A stretch of 64,000 bases of DNA from Rhodococcus rhodochrous (GTDB lineage Bacteria > Actinomycetota > Actinomycetes > Mycobacteriales > Mycobacteriaceae). Shown here in pieces: positions 49,501-58,409 of this stretch; within the stretch, counting starts at the first letter, position 1; each line of letters begins with the position of its first letter. The stretch lies in assembly GCF_014854695.1 (NCBI RefSeq), contig NZ_CP027557.1, positions 1,302,001 through 1,366,000 on the forward strand. Reading direction: 5' to 3'. The notes under the pieces were generated by a model, which saw only the letters and a list, made by a program, of their open reading frames with translations, did not search any database and was not told the origin of the DNA. The translations under genes and the position numbers were made by a program.

Positions 49501-52500
49501 CACTACGCGCACGTCGCCCGTCTCGACGGTGCGGTGGACGCCGATGCCCTCGCTGTTGCGGTCGCCGACGTCGTGGAACGTCACGAGAGCCTGCGCACCG
49601 TCGTCGAGTCCGAGGACGGCACGCCCTACCAGCGAATCCTGTCCACAGCCGAGGCCGTGCGCTTCGACCTGCACGAGACGGAGTCCGAGGACGCCGTCCG
49701 GGCGCTGCTCACCGAGCGGCTCACCGCGTCGTTCGATCTGCGCACCGACCCGCCGCTGCGTGTCGTGCTGGTGCGCGTCGCGCCCGACCGGCACGTCCTC
49801 GCGGTGGTGCTGCACCACATCGCGACCGACGAATGGTCGGACGCGCCGCTGCTCGGCGACCTCACCCGCGCCTACCTCGCGCGGTCGGCCGGTGCGGCAC
49901 CAGAGTGGTCGCCGCTGCCCGTCCAGTACGCCGACTACACGCTGTGGCAGCGCGAACTGATCGAGGCCGGCCGGATCGACACCCAGATCGACTACTGGAC
50001 CGACACTCTCGCGCAGTTGCCCGACGAGATCGTCCTGCCCACCGACCGGCTCCGCCCCGCGCGGCCGACGGGCGCGGCGGGCAACACCACCGCGACGGTC
50101 CCCGCCGACATCGCCGTCCGCCTGCGAGCGGTCGCGGATGCCCTCGGCGGCACGATGTTCATGGCGCTGCACGCGGCCGTCGCGGCACTGCTCTCGCGGC
50201 TCGGCGCGGGCGACGACATCGTCGTCGGTACCCCGGTCTCGGGCCGGTCCGACACCGTCCTCGACGAACTCGTCGGCTTCTTCGTCAACACCCTCGTGCT
50301 GCGCACCGACCTGTCCGGCGAACCCACCTTCGCCGAACTCCTCGACCGGGTGCGCGAGACCGACCTCGCGGCGATGGCGCACCAGGAGGTGCCCTTCCAG
50401 CAGCTCGTCGAGCGACTCGCACCGCCGCGCGTCGAGGGACGGAACCCGCTGTTCCAGGTGATGATGAGCTACCTGCAGCGCCCCGCGCAGCTGCCCGACC
50501 TGCTCGGTGTGCCCACCCGCTGGGAGCCACTGAGCAACGTCCGCGCCAAGTTCGACCTCAACCTCACCTTCGTCGACGCCCCGGACACCGGCGAGGTCGC
50601 CGTGTCGGTGGAGTACGCGACCGACCTGTTCGACGCCACCACGGCCGACACGTTGCTCGCTGCGCTGCTCACGCTGCTCGAGCGGGTCGCGAGCGCACCC
50701 GAGGCCCGGATCGGCGACGTCGCGATCCTCGACGCCGACGAGACCGCGGGACAGCTCGCCGTGGGCACCGGCGAGCGCGTCGACTTCGCTCTCGTCCCGC
50801 TGAGCGAGGTGCTCGCGCGCAGCGCCGCCGAGTACGCCGAACGGCCGGCTCTCGTCGCAGCCGACCACACCCTCACCCATGCTGCGCTCGACGCCGCCTC
50901 GAACCGCCTCGCGCGCGAACTCGTCGCGCTCGGTGCCGGCCCGGACGCGATCGTCGCGGTCGCGGTGCCCCGCTCCGTGGAACAGGTCGTCGCGATCCAC
51001 GCCGTCGTGAAGTCCGGTGCGGCCTACCAGCCGATCGACACCACGCTGCCCGACGCGCGCATCGAGTACCTGCTCGGTGACGCACGTCCGCGAGTCGTGC
51101 TGACGCGCAGCGATATCGCCTTGCCCGGTGACCATCCGCGACTCGACCTCGACGACGCCGAGGTCCGTGCCCGCATCGACGCCCGTAGCCCGGAGCCGGT
51201 CACCGACACCGACCGGATCGCGCCGCTGATCCTCGACCACCCGCTCTACGTCATCTACACCTCGGGGTCGACGGGTCTGCCCAAGGGCGTCACCGTGTCG
51301 CACCGCGCCGTGGCGAACCGGTTGGAATGGGTGCGCCGCGAACTGCCCGTCTCGCCCGACGACCGGGTCCTGCTGCGCACGCCCGCGACCTTCGACGTGT
51401 CGGTGTGGGAGTTGTTCGCACCGTTCGTCGACGGTGCGAGCGTCGTCGTCGGCGGACCCGACGCGCACCGCGATCCCGTCGAATCGGCGACCCTGCTGCG
51501 CGACGGGAACATCACCGTCGCCCATTTCGTGCCGTCGATGCTCGAGGAGACCCTCGCCGTGTCCGCCACCGCGGACGCCGCGAACCTGCGGCGCATCGTG
51601 TGCAGCGGTGAAGCACTGTCGCCGCGCACCGTCGAACGCGCGGCGAAGGTGCTGCCGCAGGTGAAGGTCCACAACCTGTACGGCCCGACCGAAGCCGCGG
51701 TCGAGGTGACCCTCGACACCGACCCGGAGGCCCGGATCGGTTCGCGCACCCGCGGTTCCGTCATCGGACGGCCGGGCGCGAACGTGTGCCTGTACGTGCT
51801 CGACCGGTATCTGCGCCCCGTGCCGGCCGGCACCCCGGGCGAGCTGTACATCGGGGGAGTGCAGGTCGCGCAGGGCTACCTGCGACGCCCGGCGCTCACC
51901 GCCCAGCGGTTCGTCGCCGACCCCTACGGTGATCCCGGCGACCGGCTCTACCGCACCGGCGACCTCGCGCGGTGGGACGCCCGCGGTGACCTCGAATATC
52001 TCGGCCGCGGCGACGACCAGATCAAGCTGCGCGGTCTGCGCATCGAACTCGGCGAACTCGAAGCGGCTCTCGACGCCGTCGACGGTGTCGCCCGTGCCGT
52101 AGCGGCGGTCAAGCCCGGTCCCGCCGGCTCTGCCGGTTCGACCGGCACAGGCGATTCGGTGCTCGTCGGATATGTCGTTCCTGCAGCGGGTGTCGCGGTG
52201 GATCCGGTGGCGGTCCGCGAGACACTCGTCGGACATGTGCCCGATTACCTGCTGCCCGCACGGGTTCTCGTGATCGACGCGGTTCCGACGAGTTTCAACG
52301 GCAAACTCGATCGCAGTGCCCTGCCGGCACCGGAGTTCGACACCGGATCCGGGCGGCAGCCGCGCACCGAACTCGAAGCGACGATCGCGACACTGTTCGC
52401 CGATGCGCTGGGACTCGACGAGGTCGGCATCGACAACGACTTCTTCGCGTTCGGTGGGCATTCGCTGGCCGCGATCCGGCTCGTCAACGCGATCCGCTCG

Positions 52501-55500
52501 GAGCTCGGCGTGGATCTGGCCCTGCGCACGGTCTTCGACGCCCCGACCGTGGGGTTGCTCGCGCAGCGGTGCGCGGCCGCCGGGCAGGGGTCGCCCCGAC
52601 CCGCGCTGGTCGCGGCCGACCCGCGACCGGCGATGGTGCCGCTGTCGTACGCGCAGCAACGCCTGTGGATCCTCGACCAGCTCGGAGCCCGCGGCGGCGT
52701 GTACAACGTGCCCGTCACGTGGCGGGTGCACGGACGCGTCGACGTCCCGGCACTCGAAGCCGCCGTGCGCGACGTCGTCCTGCGCCACGAGGCGCTGCGC
52801 ACGGTCTTCCCGAGCTCGGACGGGCAGGCCTACCAGATGGTGCTCACGCCCGACGAAGTCCGCGTGATCGCCGACCACCGTCCGGTCGACGCGGCCGATG
52901 TCCGCGATGCGCTGGCCGAGGCGATCGATCACCGCTTCGATCTGTCGGCAGAGCTGCCGGTGCGGTTGTCGGTCCTCGACGCCGGGGACGACACCGTGGT
53001 GGCACTGGTGATCCACCACATCGCCGTCGACGAGTGGTCGACCAAGGCGCTGCTCACCGACCTCGCCACGGCCTACGCGTTGCGGCAGGCGGGGCAGGCA
53101 CCCGAGTGGACGCAACCCACCGTGCAGTACGCCGATTTCACGCTGTGGCAGCGCGAACTGCTCGGCGACCCGGCGGATGTGGAGTCGCTCGCCGCGCGTC
53201 AGCGCGCCTACTGGCGCGACGCCCTCGCCGGCCTGCCCGAGGAACTGCCGCTGCCGACCGACCGGACCCGTCCGGCCCGCACCTCCTATCGCGGTGGCGC
53301 CGTGCCGTTCGCGCTCGACCCGGAGGTCGTGCGCGCACTGCGGGAACTCGCACGCGCACAGGACGTCTCGATGTTCATGGTCGTCCAGGCCGCGGTGGCG
53401 GTGCTGCTCGCGGCCTACGGTGGCGGCGAGGACATCCCGCTCGGCACCCCGGTCTCCGGCCGCGGCGACGCACAGCTCGAGGATCTCGTCGGCTTCTTCC
53501 TCAACACCCTCGTGCTGCGCACCGACCTGTCCGGCGACCCCACCGTCGCCGAACTGCTCGACCGGATCCGCCGCACCGACCTCGAGGCGTTCGACCACCA
53601 GGACCTGCCGTTCGAGCAGGTCGTCGACGCGGTGCTCGGCTCCGACCGATCCGTCTCGCGCGCCCTGCACCCGCTGTTCCAGGTGATGATCGTCTATCTC
53701 GTCGAACCCGATCCGCGCAGCGCGGGTGGGCTCACCGCGGGTGTCACCCCCGAACCGCACCCGATGGAGACCTCGAAGTTCGACCTGTCCTTCGACCTCG
53801 TCGAATATGCGGGCACCGACACCGTCGTCGGCGTCGTCGAGTACAGCTCCGACCTGTACGACCGCGGCACCGTCGAACGTCTCGCCGCCGGACTCGACCG
53901 GGTGCTACGCACGCTGGCCGGGGGAGAGGCACACCGGCGCCTGTCCGCCATCGACGTGCTGCCGGCCGACGAACGCGCCCGGCTCGAGCAGTGGCGGACC
54001 ACACCGGCACAGGCCACCGAAGCCGTTACCGTCGCGGACCTGTTCGACGACGCGGCCACCCGCCACCCGCACGAGACGGCGCTCGTGGCAGGCGATCTCG
54101 AATGGACCTTCGCCGACCTCGCGTCCCGGGTCCGCCGATGGGCGCGCCTGCTCGTCGACCACGGTGTCGCTCCCGAGACCCGCGTGGCGCTCGTGCTGCC
54201 CCGCACGGCCGACACGATCGCGGCGATGCTCGCGGTGCTCGTCTCCGGCGGCGCCTACGTCGCGCTCGAACCGCGCACTCCCACCGAGCGTCTCGCGACG
54301 ATCCTCGGCACTGCGGAGCCCGTCGTCGTGCTCACCACCGGAGAACTCGTGTCGTCGCTGCCCGCAGGGGACGCGCCGGTGCTCGCGCTCGACGACGAGA
54401 CGCTCGCCGAGCGGGTCGCCGGTTACGACGACGCCCCGATGACCGACGCGGACCGGCTCGCACCGTTGCGCGCAGACCACCCGGCCTACGTCGTGTACAC
54501 CTCCGGTTCCACCGGCACACCCAAGGCGGTCCTCGCCCTGCACCGCGGCCTGACCGAGCTGTTCCACAGCCACCGCGCCGATCTGTACGAACCGACGCAG
54601 GCACGGACCGGACGCGACCGGCTCCGGGTCGGCCACGCATGGTCGTTCGCCTTCGACGCGTCGTGGCAGCCGCAGCTGTGGCTCTTCGACGGCCACGCGG
54701 TGCACGTCGTCGACGAAAAGGTCCAGCGCGACCCGGCCGAGATGGTCCGCGTCGCCCACGAATCCCGCTGGGACTTCGTCGAGGTCACCCCGTCACACCT
54801 CGCGCAGCTGCTCGATCACGGACTCGCGGACGATGGACGGTGCCCGGCCTCGCTCGGTTTCGGCGGCGAGGCAGTCTCCCAACCGATGTGGGACCGGCTG
54901 CGCGGGCTGGACGGCGTGAGCGCCTACAACCTCTACGGGCCGAGCGAGAGCACCGTCGACGCGCTCGTCGCACGGGCCTCGGACGCGGACGCGCCCGTTG
55001 CCGGCCGACCGGTGGCCGGCACCCGGGCCTACATCCTCGACCGGTGGATGCGCCCCGCGCCGATCGGCGTGGAGGGCGAGCTCTACCTCGCCGGTCGTGG
55101 ACTGGCCCGCGGTTATCTCGCCGACCCGGGTCGCACCGCCGACCGTTTCGTCGCGGACACGATCGATCCGGAGTTCCCCGGTGATCGCATGTACCGCACG
55201 GGTGACCGGGCCCTGTGGACGCCCGACGGACACATCCGATACCGCGGACGCGGCGACGACCAGGTCAAGATCCGTGGTTACCGGATCGAGCCGGCCGAGA
55301 TCGAGACCGTGCTCTCGTCGCGACCGGACGTCGCGACCGCCATGGTGCTCGCCCGCACCGATCTCGGCGCGACGGCGCGTCTCGTCGCCTACGTCGTCCC
55401 GGCCGCCGGGTACACCCTCGATACCGAGATGCTGCGGCGGGCGGTGGCGCGGGTGCTGCCCGACTACATGGTGCCGTCGGCGACGGTCGTCCTGGACGCC

Positions 55501-55902
55501 CTGCCCACGCTCGCCAACGGCAAGATCGACCGCGCCGCACTGCCACGACCGGAACTCGCCCCTCGAGCGCACCGGGCACCGTCCACACCGGCCGAAGAAC
55601 TGCTGTGCGCCCTCGCCTCCGAGGTCACAGGCATCGAGCAGGTCGGTGTCGACGACGATCTGCTCGACCTCGGATGCGACAGCATCTCGGTGATGCGGAT
55701 CCTCGGCGGACTGCGCGCGGCCGGATACGTGATCGACGCCGAGTCGATCCTCACCGCCGGGTCGATCGGCGAACTCGCCGCAACCCTCCACGAACCGACT
55801 GATCGTTCCACCACAGAGCCGATTGGTTGTTCCACAACAGAGTCGACTGATTGTTCCACCACAGAGTCGATTGGTTGTTCCACAACAGAGGAGAATCGAT
55901 GA
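43600..55902 (+). CDS. Siderophore NRPS 2: C-E(degenerate)-C(degenerate)-A-PCP-C-A-PCP-C-A-PCP
   Basis: 4100 residues from the ATG at 43600 (GGGAGAGAG site); the in-frame ATG at 43555 has no ribosome site. Domains: EntF-like C1 with intact HHIVNDG (137); an epimerase-like region (about 430-890) with PAGLVDE at the HHxxxDG position (about 580); a second C region opening DIWPLSPLQRGLYF, with EFILWDG in place of HHxxxDG (about 1025); A1 (core 1487); PCP1 (LGGHS, 1886); C (HHIATDEWS, 2072); A2 (2549); PCP2 (FGGHS, 2951); C (HHIAVDEWS, 3139); A3 (3629); PCP3 (LGCDS, 4024). By-eye codes are DMENLGLINK (N5-hydroxyornithine), DVWHVSLVEK (Ser) and DAQEGGLVDK (unassigned; its A-domain resembles the hydroxyornithine one). 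There is no thioesterase. The C-terminus is a Thr/Ser/Cys tail encoded by a 24-bp repeat. Confidence 0.93.
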   Translation: MQSVYPVTRAQRTIYFGHQLDATGHLYNTGMYTETIGDDIDIDRMITAIHSVLDVAETLHVNFHIDADGNVVQVPRATREWDLPVIDFRGEDDPAAASDRWMRETMSEPQDLARDLLFRFAIHRLADDTVRLYQQYHHIVNDGYGIGLATTAMTKAYVEGKGPDRATEWTLERYVHVDEEYVASEQRELDRRYWLDELADLPQVTRLLGSGRLSSPGELVAWSHIDAHGRGRLERYAKAHGTRPATVLIALLGAYLARATRRRDVVISLPTTARGTRELRTVPAMVASVLPLRFDVPDDARLADVAEVIDGKLLGLLKHGRYRGEDLGRELAEIDPDWRPPTVGVNIMPAAASRYSVGRESQAHMLSSGPVGELEFILVLEKAGHPIEIGLRGHADDAPLAQRCAADLDDFLAAILDDLDAPLGTFDVAPAPSLAESSEADRIGVAAGHEDTIAGPLALMPATARRRDAGVSVDAGLREYRIPAAEDLTEDAVVAAVAAVVAHHPALRTTLTAPAPVLWLLSVNDTAAVDARTLVADAALPAGTATADLPLRPDATAGRILTAVRLTGADETAGELVFLAPAGLVDETSWSIVTADLHRALRAARRGTQIALPPVPTSPATHARVFTEQAASPQRLAELSDWMTTVAPGAEFAAAAATGRTRTPVTVTLTDDEYATATTAMAGLVSGDATDVWTAVTAAAVANTRESAEGELLVDIVRDGRVALTPDADPTRTVGALDWTTPVRLALAPDPLDALRTAKERLRAAPDRGIGWPMLRYANVQAGPALAPLGQPQVLVRSGGDRIGDYLLDIHVERGIDGAAVHLTADEALDPDLVVRLAEAWRAAFDDLLGRADAAAGRTSLTPSDLGHVTLTQNEIDRVARIAPARIEDIWPLSPLQRGLYFQSVFDSSKDIYTAQFSLDFGHRLDVARLRRAAARLLAENPTVRAGFTDDGLIDPVQFIAAADLEVPFTEVDLTDLAPAEQQARAEKLIEEDRLQPFDLASPPLWRMLLLHLDGIDRLVVNREFILWDGWSGALFVDELLARYAGDEIAAPEAGFTDYLQWLAARDRAAAEQAWRDEFADFDKPTLLAGSTRDRAAIVPLRIESYIDETLTAALRDRARSTGVTLNALMNAVVGLLLAAESGSTDVVFGSTVAGRPTEIVGLDRVIGMFLNTVPVRVRLSGAETVAELLRRMQDEYADRMEFEYLGLGDILRAVGHSELFDTLFVLQNFKDADEMARQSARHDIVAEDSLDHTHYPLAIVVSPGQTMHVKIDYRPDVVDGARARALHDRFVALLGFVARGVDLPVASVPALTAAEHAVTEARLRAEIPEVEDATVAEMLIARAATDADRIALVSGEQSCTYGELSGRVEALARTLIDGGAGPETIVCLGLPRSIDTVVALFAILRTGAAYLPLELDQPDERLRTVIDDAQPALFLTTTAVQDRLGLPADRSIRLDEPLTADTAPLTDAELGAFAPGRPGRLEHPAYVIYTSGSTGKPKGVVTPYRGLTNMQRNHQDEIFDPVVSSVDGRRMRVAHTVSFAFDMSWEELLWLVEGHEVHVCDEDLRRDATALVEYCNTHAIDVVNVTPTYATQLIADGMLDEGPGQHRPPLVLLGGEAVSDSVWTRLRETGGTLGYNLYGPTEYTINTLGGGTDDSATPTVGVPIRATRAYILDPWLRPVVDGVVGELYIAGVGLARGYLNRFGLTADRFVADPWSAGGRMYRTGDLMRRRSDGNLDYLGRVDDQVKIRGYRVELHEIAAVLEEHPEVGTAAVIAVDDPLVPGTKRLAAYAVPVGDGDPSDLSSRLVAHLRAQLPDYMVPAGVQLIDSVPMTVNGKLDTRALPEPQAATGLGGRAPRTETEKVLCEIFADVLGIDEVGADDDFFELGGHSMIAMRIIGRIRSELGVDVTIRDLFEARSVEELARRIPGAAAALPPVTARTRPDRVPLSAAQERLWLLQQLQDDSLAYHYAHVARLDGAVDADALAVAVADVVERHESLRTVVESEDGTPYQRILSTAEAVRFDLHETESEDAVRALLTERLTASFDLRTDPPLRVVLVRVAPDRHVLAVVLHHIATDEWSDAPLLGDLTRAYLARSAGAAPEWSPLPVQYADYTLWQRELIEAGRIDTQIDYWTDTLAQLPDEIVLPTDRLRPARPTGAAGNTTATVPADIAVRLRAVADALGGTMFMALHAAVAALLSRLGAGDDIVVGTPVSGRSDTVLDELVGFFVNTLVLRTDLSGEPTFAELLDRVRETDLAAMAHQEVPFQQLVERLAPPRVEGRNPLFQVMMSYLQRPAQLPDLLGVPTRWEPLSNVRAKFDLNLTFVDAPDTGEVAVSVEYATDLFDATTADTLLAALLTLLERVASAPEARIGDVAILDADETAGQLAVGTGERVDFALVPLSEVLARSAAEYAERPALVAADHTLTHAALDAASNRLARELVALGAGPDAIVAVAVPRSVEQVVAIHAVVKSGAAYQPIDTTLPDARIEYLLGDARPRVVLTRSDIALPGDHPRLDLDDAEVRARIDARSPEPVTDTDRIAPLILDHPLYVIYTSGSTGLPKGVTVSHRAVANRLEWVRRELPVSPDDRVLLRTPATFDVSVWELFAPFVDGASVVVGGPDAHRDPVESATLLRDGNITVAHFVPSMLEETLAVSATADAANLRRIVCSGEALSPRTVERAAKVLPQVKVHNLYGPTEAAVEVTLDTDPEARIGSRTRGSVIGRPGANVCLYVLDRYLRPVPAGTPGELYIGGVQVAQGYLRRPALTAQRFVADPYGDPGDRLYRTGDLARWDARGDLEYLGRGDDQIKLRGLRIELGELEAALDAVDGVARAVAAVKPGPAGSAGSTGTGDSVLVGYVVPAAGVAVDPVAVRETLVGHVPDYLLPARVLVIDAVPTSFNGKLDRSALPAPEFDTGSGRQPRTELEATIATLFADALGLDEVGIDNDFFAFGGHSLAAIRLVNAIRSELGVDLALRTVFDAPTVGLLAQRCAAAGQGSPRPALVAADPRPAMVPLSYAQQRLWILDQLGARGGVYNVPVTWRVHGRVDVPALEAAVRDVVLRHEALRTVFPSSDGQAYQMVLTPDEVRVIADHRPVDAADVRDALAEAIDHRFDLSAELPVRLSVLDAGDDTVVALVIHHIAVDEWSTKALLTDLATAYALRQAGQAPEWTQPTVQYADFTLWQRELLGDPADVESLAARQRAYWRDALAGLPEELPLPTDRTRPARTSYRGGAVPFALDPEVVRALRELARAQDVSMFMVVQAAVAVLLAAYGGGEDIPLGTPVSGRGDAQLEDLVGFFLNTLVLRTDLSGDPTVAELLDRIRRTDLEAFDHQDLPFEQVVDAVLGSDRSVSRALHPLFQVMIVYLVEPDPRSAGGLTAGVTPEPHPMETSKFDLSFDLVEYAGTDTVVGVVEYSSDLYDRGTVERLAAGLDRVLRTLAGGEAHRRLSAIDVLPADERARLEQWRTTPAQATEAVTVADLFDDAATRHPHETALVAGDLEWTFADLASRVRRWARLLVDHGVAPETRVALVLPRTADTIAAMLAVLVSGGAYVALEPRTPTERLATILGTAEPVVVLTTGELVSSLPAGDAPVLALDDETLAERVAGYDDAPMTDADRLAPLRADHPAYVVYTSGSTGTPKAVLALHRGLTELFHSHRADLYEPTQARTGRDRLRVGHAWSFAFDASWQPQLWLFDGHAVHVVDEKVQRDPAEMVRVAHESRWDFVEVTPSHLAQLLDHGLADDGRCPASLGFGGEAVSQPMWDRLRGLDGVSAYNLYGPSESTVDALVARASDADAPVAGRPVAGTRAYILDRWMRPAPIGVEGELYLAGRGLARGYLADPGRTADRFVADTIDPEFPGDRMYRTGDRALWTPDGHIRYRGRGDDQVKIRGYRIEPAEIETVLSSRPDVATAMVLARTDLGATARLVAYVVPAAGYTLDTEMLRRAVARVLPDYMVPSATVVLDALPTLANGKIDRAALPRPELAPRAHRAPSTPAEELLCALASEVTGIEQVGVDDDLLDLGCDSISVMRILGGLRAAGYVIDAESILTAGSIGELAATLHEPTDRSTTEPIGCSTTESTDCSTTESIGCSTTEENR
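55796..55891 (+). repeat. 24-bp tandem repeat (ABAB, four copies) at the NRPS 2 / binding-protein junction
   Basis: Units lie at 55796-55819, 55820-55843, 55844-55867 and 55868-55891. Units 1 and 3 are alike, and 2 and 4 are alike, giving a 48-bp higher-order repeat. Units 2 and 4 carry the dyad GTTGT-tcc-ACAAC. The array encodes the last 32 or so residues of NRPS 2, and the end of the fourth unit supplies part of the GAGGAG ribosome site of the next gene. Confidence 0.95.
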
Positions 55903-56942
55903 GGATCCACACGCGACTGCGCCGGATCGGCGTCGCCCTCGCCGCCACCGCCATGCTGGTCGGTGTCACGGCGTGCGGCTCGGGCACCGACAGCGGTAGC
56001 TCGTCCGGCAGCGCGACTGGGGCGAACGGCGAGTTCCCGGTCACCGTCTCCGGCAAGTTCGGCGACACGACCGTCGAGTCCGCCCCGACCCGGGCCCTGC
56101 CGCTGTCGCCGCAGGACGCCGACATCCTGCTGTCGCTGGGCGTCACCCCGCTCGCGCTCCCCGTCGATGCCCAGAACCTCGCCGCGACCGGCGGCACCGG
56201 TGTCTGGCCGTGGGAGGCCGAAGCGCTCGGCGCCGACGTCCCGCCGCTGCTGAACATGGACGGCGGTGCCACGGTGATCGCCGAGCAGATCGCCGCGCTG
56301 CAGCCCGACATCATCGTCTCCACCGGTTTCTGGGGACTCGAGCAGAACACCTACGATCAGCTCGCCGAGCAGTTCCCCGTCGTCCACTTCGACTACCGCG
56401 CCAACGGTGAGCCGTGGCAGGACTCCACCCGCAAGATCGCATCGGCCCTCGGCATCCCCGAGAAGGCCGAGGAGGTCATCGAGCAGGCCGAGGCCGATCT
56501 CGACGCCGCCAAGGAGCAGTACCCCGCACTCGAGGGCACGACCTACAACGCGATCATCGGCGACACCGGTGGCCAGCTGTCGGTGCTCGCCGCCGACGAC
56601 CGCGGCATCGGACAGTTCCTGAACTCCCTCGGCCTCGAGCTCAGCGAATACGCGAACACACTCCAGGTCGATGCCGACGGACGCGGTGTGCTGTCCTACG
56701 AGGAGATCTCGCAGCTCGACGCCGACCTGCTCGTCGTCGTCTCGCCCACCGGCGATCTCGGATACCTGACCAAGTTCGAGGCCTGGAACCGTCTTCCGGC
56801 CGTCGAGCGTGGCGCGGTCGTCTCGCTCGCCCGCAACACCGGCATGCCGAACGCCGTGGGCTTCCCGTCGGCGCTGTCGCTGAAGTGGGCCACCGCCGAG
56901 ATCGCCCCGATGCTCGCCGACGCCGCCGCGAAGTCCGAGTGA
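55899..56942 (+). CDS. Iron-siderophore ABC transporter binding lipoprotein (FepB-like)
   Basis: 347 residues. The signal peptide ends in a lipobox (VGVTAC, Cys at about 27), followed by a Gly/Ser linker and a class III (TroA/FhuD-like) periplasmic-binding fold (segments ESAPTRALPLSPQDADILLSLG, split at ALQPDIIVS, and YEEISQLDADLLVV). It should capture the ferric siderophore at the outer face of the membrane. The ATG overlaps the NRPS 2 stop by 4 bp (ATGA), so translation is coupled. Its ribosome site lies at the end of the 24-bp repeat array. The permease and ATPase partners are not in the window. Confidence 0.92.
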   Translation: MRIHTRLRRIGVALAATAMLVGVTACGSGTDSGSSSGSATGANGEFPVTVSGKFGDTTVESAPTRALPLSPQDADILLSLGVTPLALPVDAQNLAATGGTGVWPWEAEALGADVPPLLNMDGGATVIAEQIAALQPDIIVSTGFWGLEQNTYDQLAEQFPVVHFDYRANGEPWQDSTRKIASALGIPEKAEEVIEQAEADLDAAKEQYPALEGTTYNAIIGDTGGQLSVLAADDRGIGQFLNSLGLELSEYANTLQVDADGRGVLSYEEISQLDADLLVVVSPTGDLGYLTKFEAWNRLPAVERGAVVSLARNTGMPNAVGFPSALSLKWATAEIAPMLADAAAKSE

Positions 56943-56952
56943 CGGACCGGCA

Positions 56953-58206
56953 ATGAGCAACGGCGCCCTCTTCGATCTGCGGCCGCTGCGCGAGAGCGCG
57001 GCCTTCCGCCGGATCTTCATCGCTCGCACCATCTCGATCTTCGGTATCGGGATGCTCATGGTCGGCGTGCCGATCCAGGTCTACGACCTGACCGGATCGT
57101 CGCCGATGGTGGGTCTGGTCTCCGCGCTCGAAGGGGGTGCTGCGATCGGTGGCATGCTGCTCGGCGGCATGCTCGCCGACCGCTACAACCGCAAGTTCCT
57201 GATCCTGTTCGCCCGCACCGTCTCAGGCCTCACCTTCGTCGGACTGGCCGTCAACGCCGGTCTGTCGTCGCCCTCGGTGCCGGCGATCATCGCCCTGACG
57301 GTCGTCAACGGCCTGATCGGGTCGATCAGCATCGCGGCTCTGCTGGCGGTCGTGCCCACGCTCGTCCCCAAGGACCAGCTCGTCGCCGTCGGCGCGCTCA
57401 ACGTCCTCAGCGCCCGCGCCGGAGCCGTCCTGTCCCCGGCGCTCGGCGGTCTCGTGATCGCGACGTTCTCGGTCGCGTGGAACTACTGGGTGGCCGCGAT
57501 CGGCACCGCCGTGACCGTCACCCTGCTCTCGGGCCTGCCTGCGCTGAACCCGCCGAACTCGGATGCCGGGCACGACGCCGACACACCCTCGGAGACGGTG
57601 ACCGGCTTCCTGCGCCGCGAACGCGTCGTCGGTGGCGTGATGATCGCCGGTGTCGTCGCGATGCTCGGTGGCGGTGTGCTCGTGCTCGTCCCGGCCTTCG
57701 CCGACGCGCGCTTCGAGGGCAACGCCGTCGCCATCGGCGTCATGTATGCGGCGATCGCGCTCGGTGCCGCCGCAGCCACGGTCACCAGCGGGTGGCTCGG
57801 CCGGTCGGTGCGGCCCGGTCGCGTGCTGCTCACCGCACTGATCCTCGGATTCGTCGTCCAGGCACTGGTCGGCTTCACGTCCGTACTGGCGCTCACCGCC
57901 GTGCTGCTCGTGATCGTCGGTGTGTTCGGGGCCGTCCAGGAGGTGCTGCGCTACTCGCTGATCCAGACGCACACGCCCCACACGCTGCTCGGCCGGGTGA
58001 ACGGCCTGTGGTCCGCCCAGGAGGTCGCGGGCATGTCGGTCGGTGCGCTCGTCGCGGGCCTGTTCGGCGGCATCTTCGACGCCCCGGACGCGGTCGTCTG
58101 GTACAGCGCCGCGATGGCGGTCCTCGCGCTGCTCGTGACCCTGGTGCTGCGGCGCCTGCGCGGCGCGGCGGTGGAACCGAGCGCGTATCCGGTCACGGTC
58201 GAGTGA
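56953..58206 (+). CDS. MFS exporter, EntS-like siderophore efflux protein
   Basis: 417 residues with about twelve membrane helices. The N-terminal helices carry GMLADRYNRK, the MFS motif-A loop, and the central loop is short and acidic. The family (EntS/YbdA, MFS_3) exports enterobactin-type catechol siderophores. It is the last gene of the island, 10 bp after the binding-protein gene, so it is cotranscribed with NRPS 2. It has no strong ribosome site. The role as exporter is inferred from family and position. Confidence 0.9.
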   Translation: MSNGALFDLRPLRESAAFRRIFIARTISIFGIGMLMVGVPIQVYDLTGSSPMVGLVSALEGGAAIGGMLLGGMLADRYNRKFLILFARTVSGLTFVGLAVNAGLSSPSVPAIIALTVVNGLIGSISIAALLAVVPTLVPKDQLVAVGALNVLSARAGAVLSPALGGLVIATFSVAWNYWVAAIGTAVTVTLLSGLPALNPPNSDAGHDADTPSETVTGFLRRERVVGGVMIAGVVAMLGGGVLVLVPAFADARFEGNAVAIGVMYAAIALGAAAATVTSGWLGRSVRPGRVLLTALILGFVVQALVGFTSVLALTAVLLVIVGVFGAVQEVLRYSLIQTHTPHTLLGRVNGLWSAQEVAGMSVGALVAGLFGGIFDAPDAVVWYSAAMAVLALLVTLVLRRLRGAAVEPSAYPVTVE

Positions 58207-58214
58207 CCGTACGC

Positions 58215-58237
58215 CGCGCGATCCACGGGTTCGCGCG
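58215..58237 (+). terminator. Hairpin at the right end of the siderophore island
   Basis: A 7-bp GC-rich stem (58215-58221 with 58231-58237) has a 9-nt loop, 8 bp after the exporter stop. It is a weak terminator candidate. The rest of 58238-58409 holds the presumed phoH2 promoter, but I see no clear box in it. Confidence 0.45.
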
Positions 58238-58409
58238 CTCCTGACGCAGCGGAGTCGACTGTGTTTGCTGGGGTTCAGGGGTACTTACGAGGTGTCGTTA
58301 ACGCAATCTTCACCGACACGCTTCCCCCTGCCGAGCGAATCGTCCGTATCGGGGTTAGCGTCGGGGGTGTAGGCGGCGCAGGTGCCGTCTACACGGGAGG
58401 TCCCTGATC

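Noticed and set aside
45514-53760. A minus-strand open frame of 2748 codons across the second NRPS gene
   Set aside because: It is a shadow of the NRPS reading frame, with no domain motif and a biased composition.
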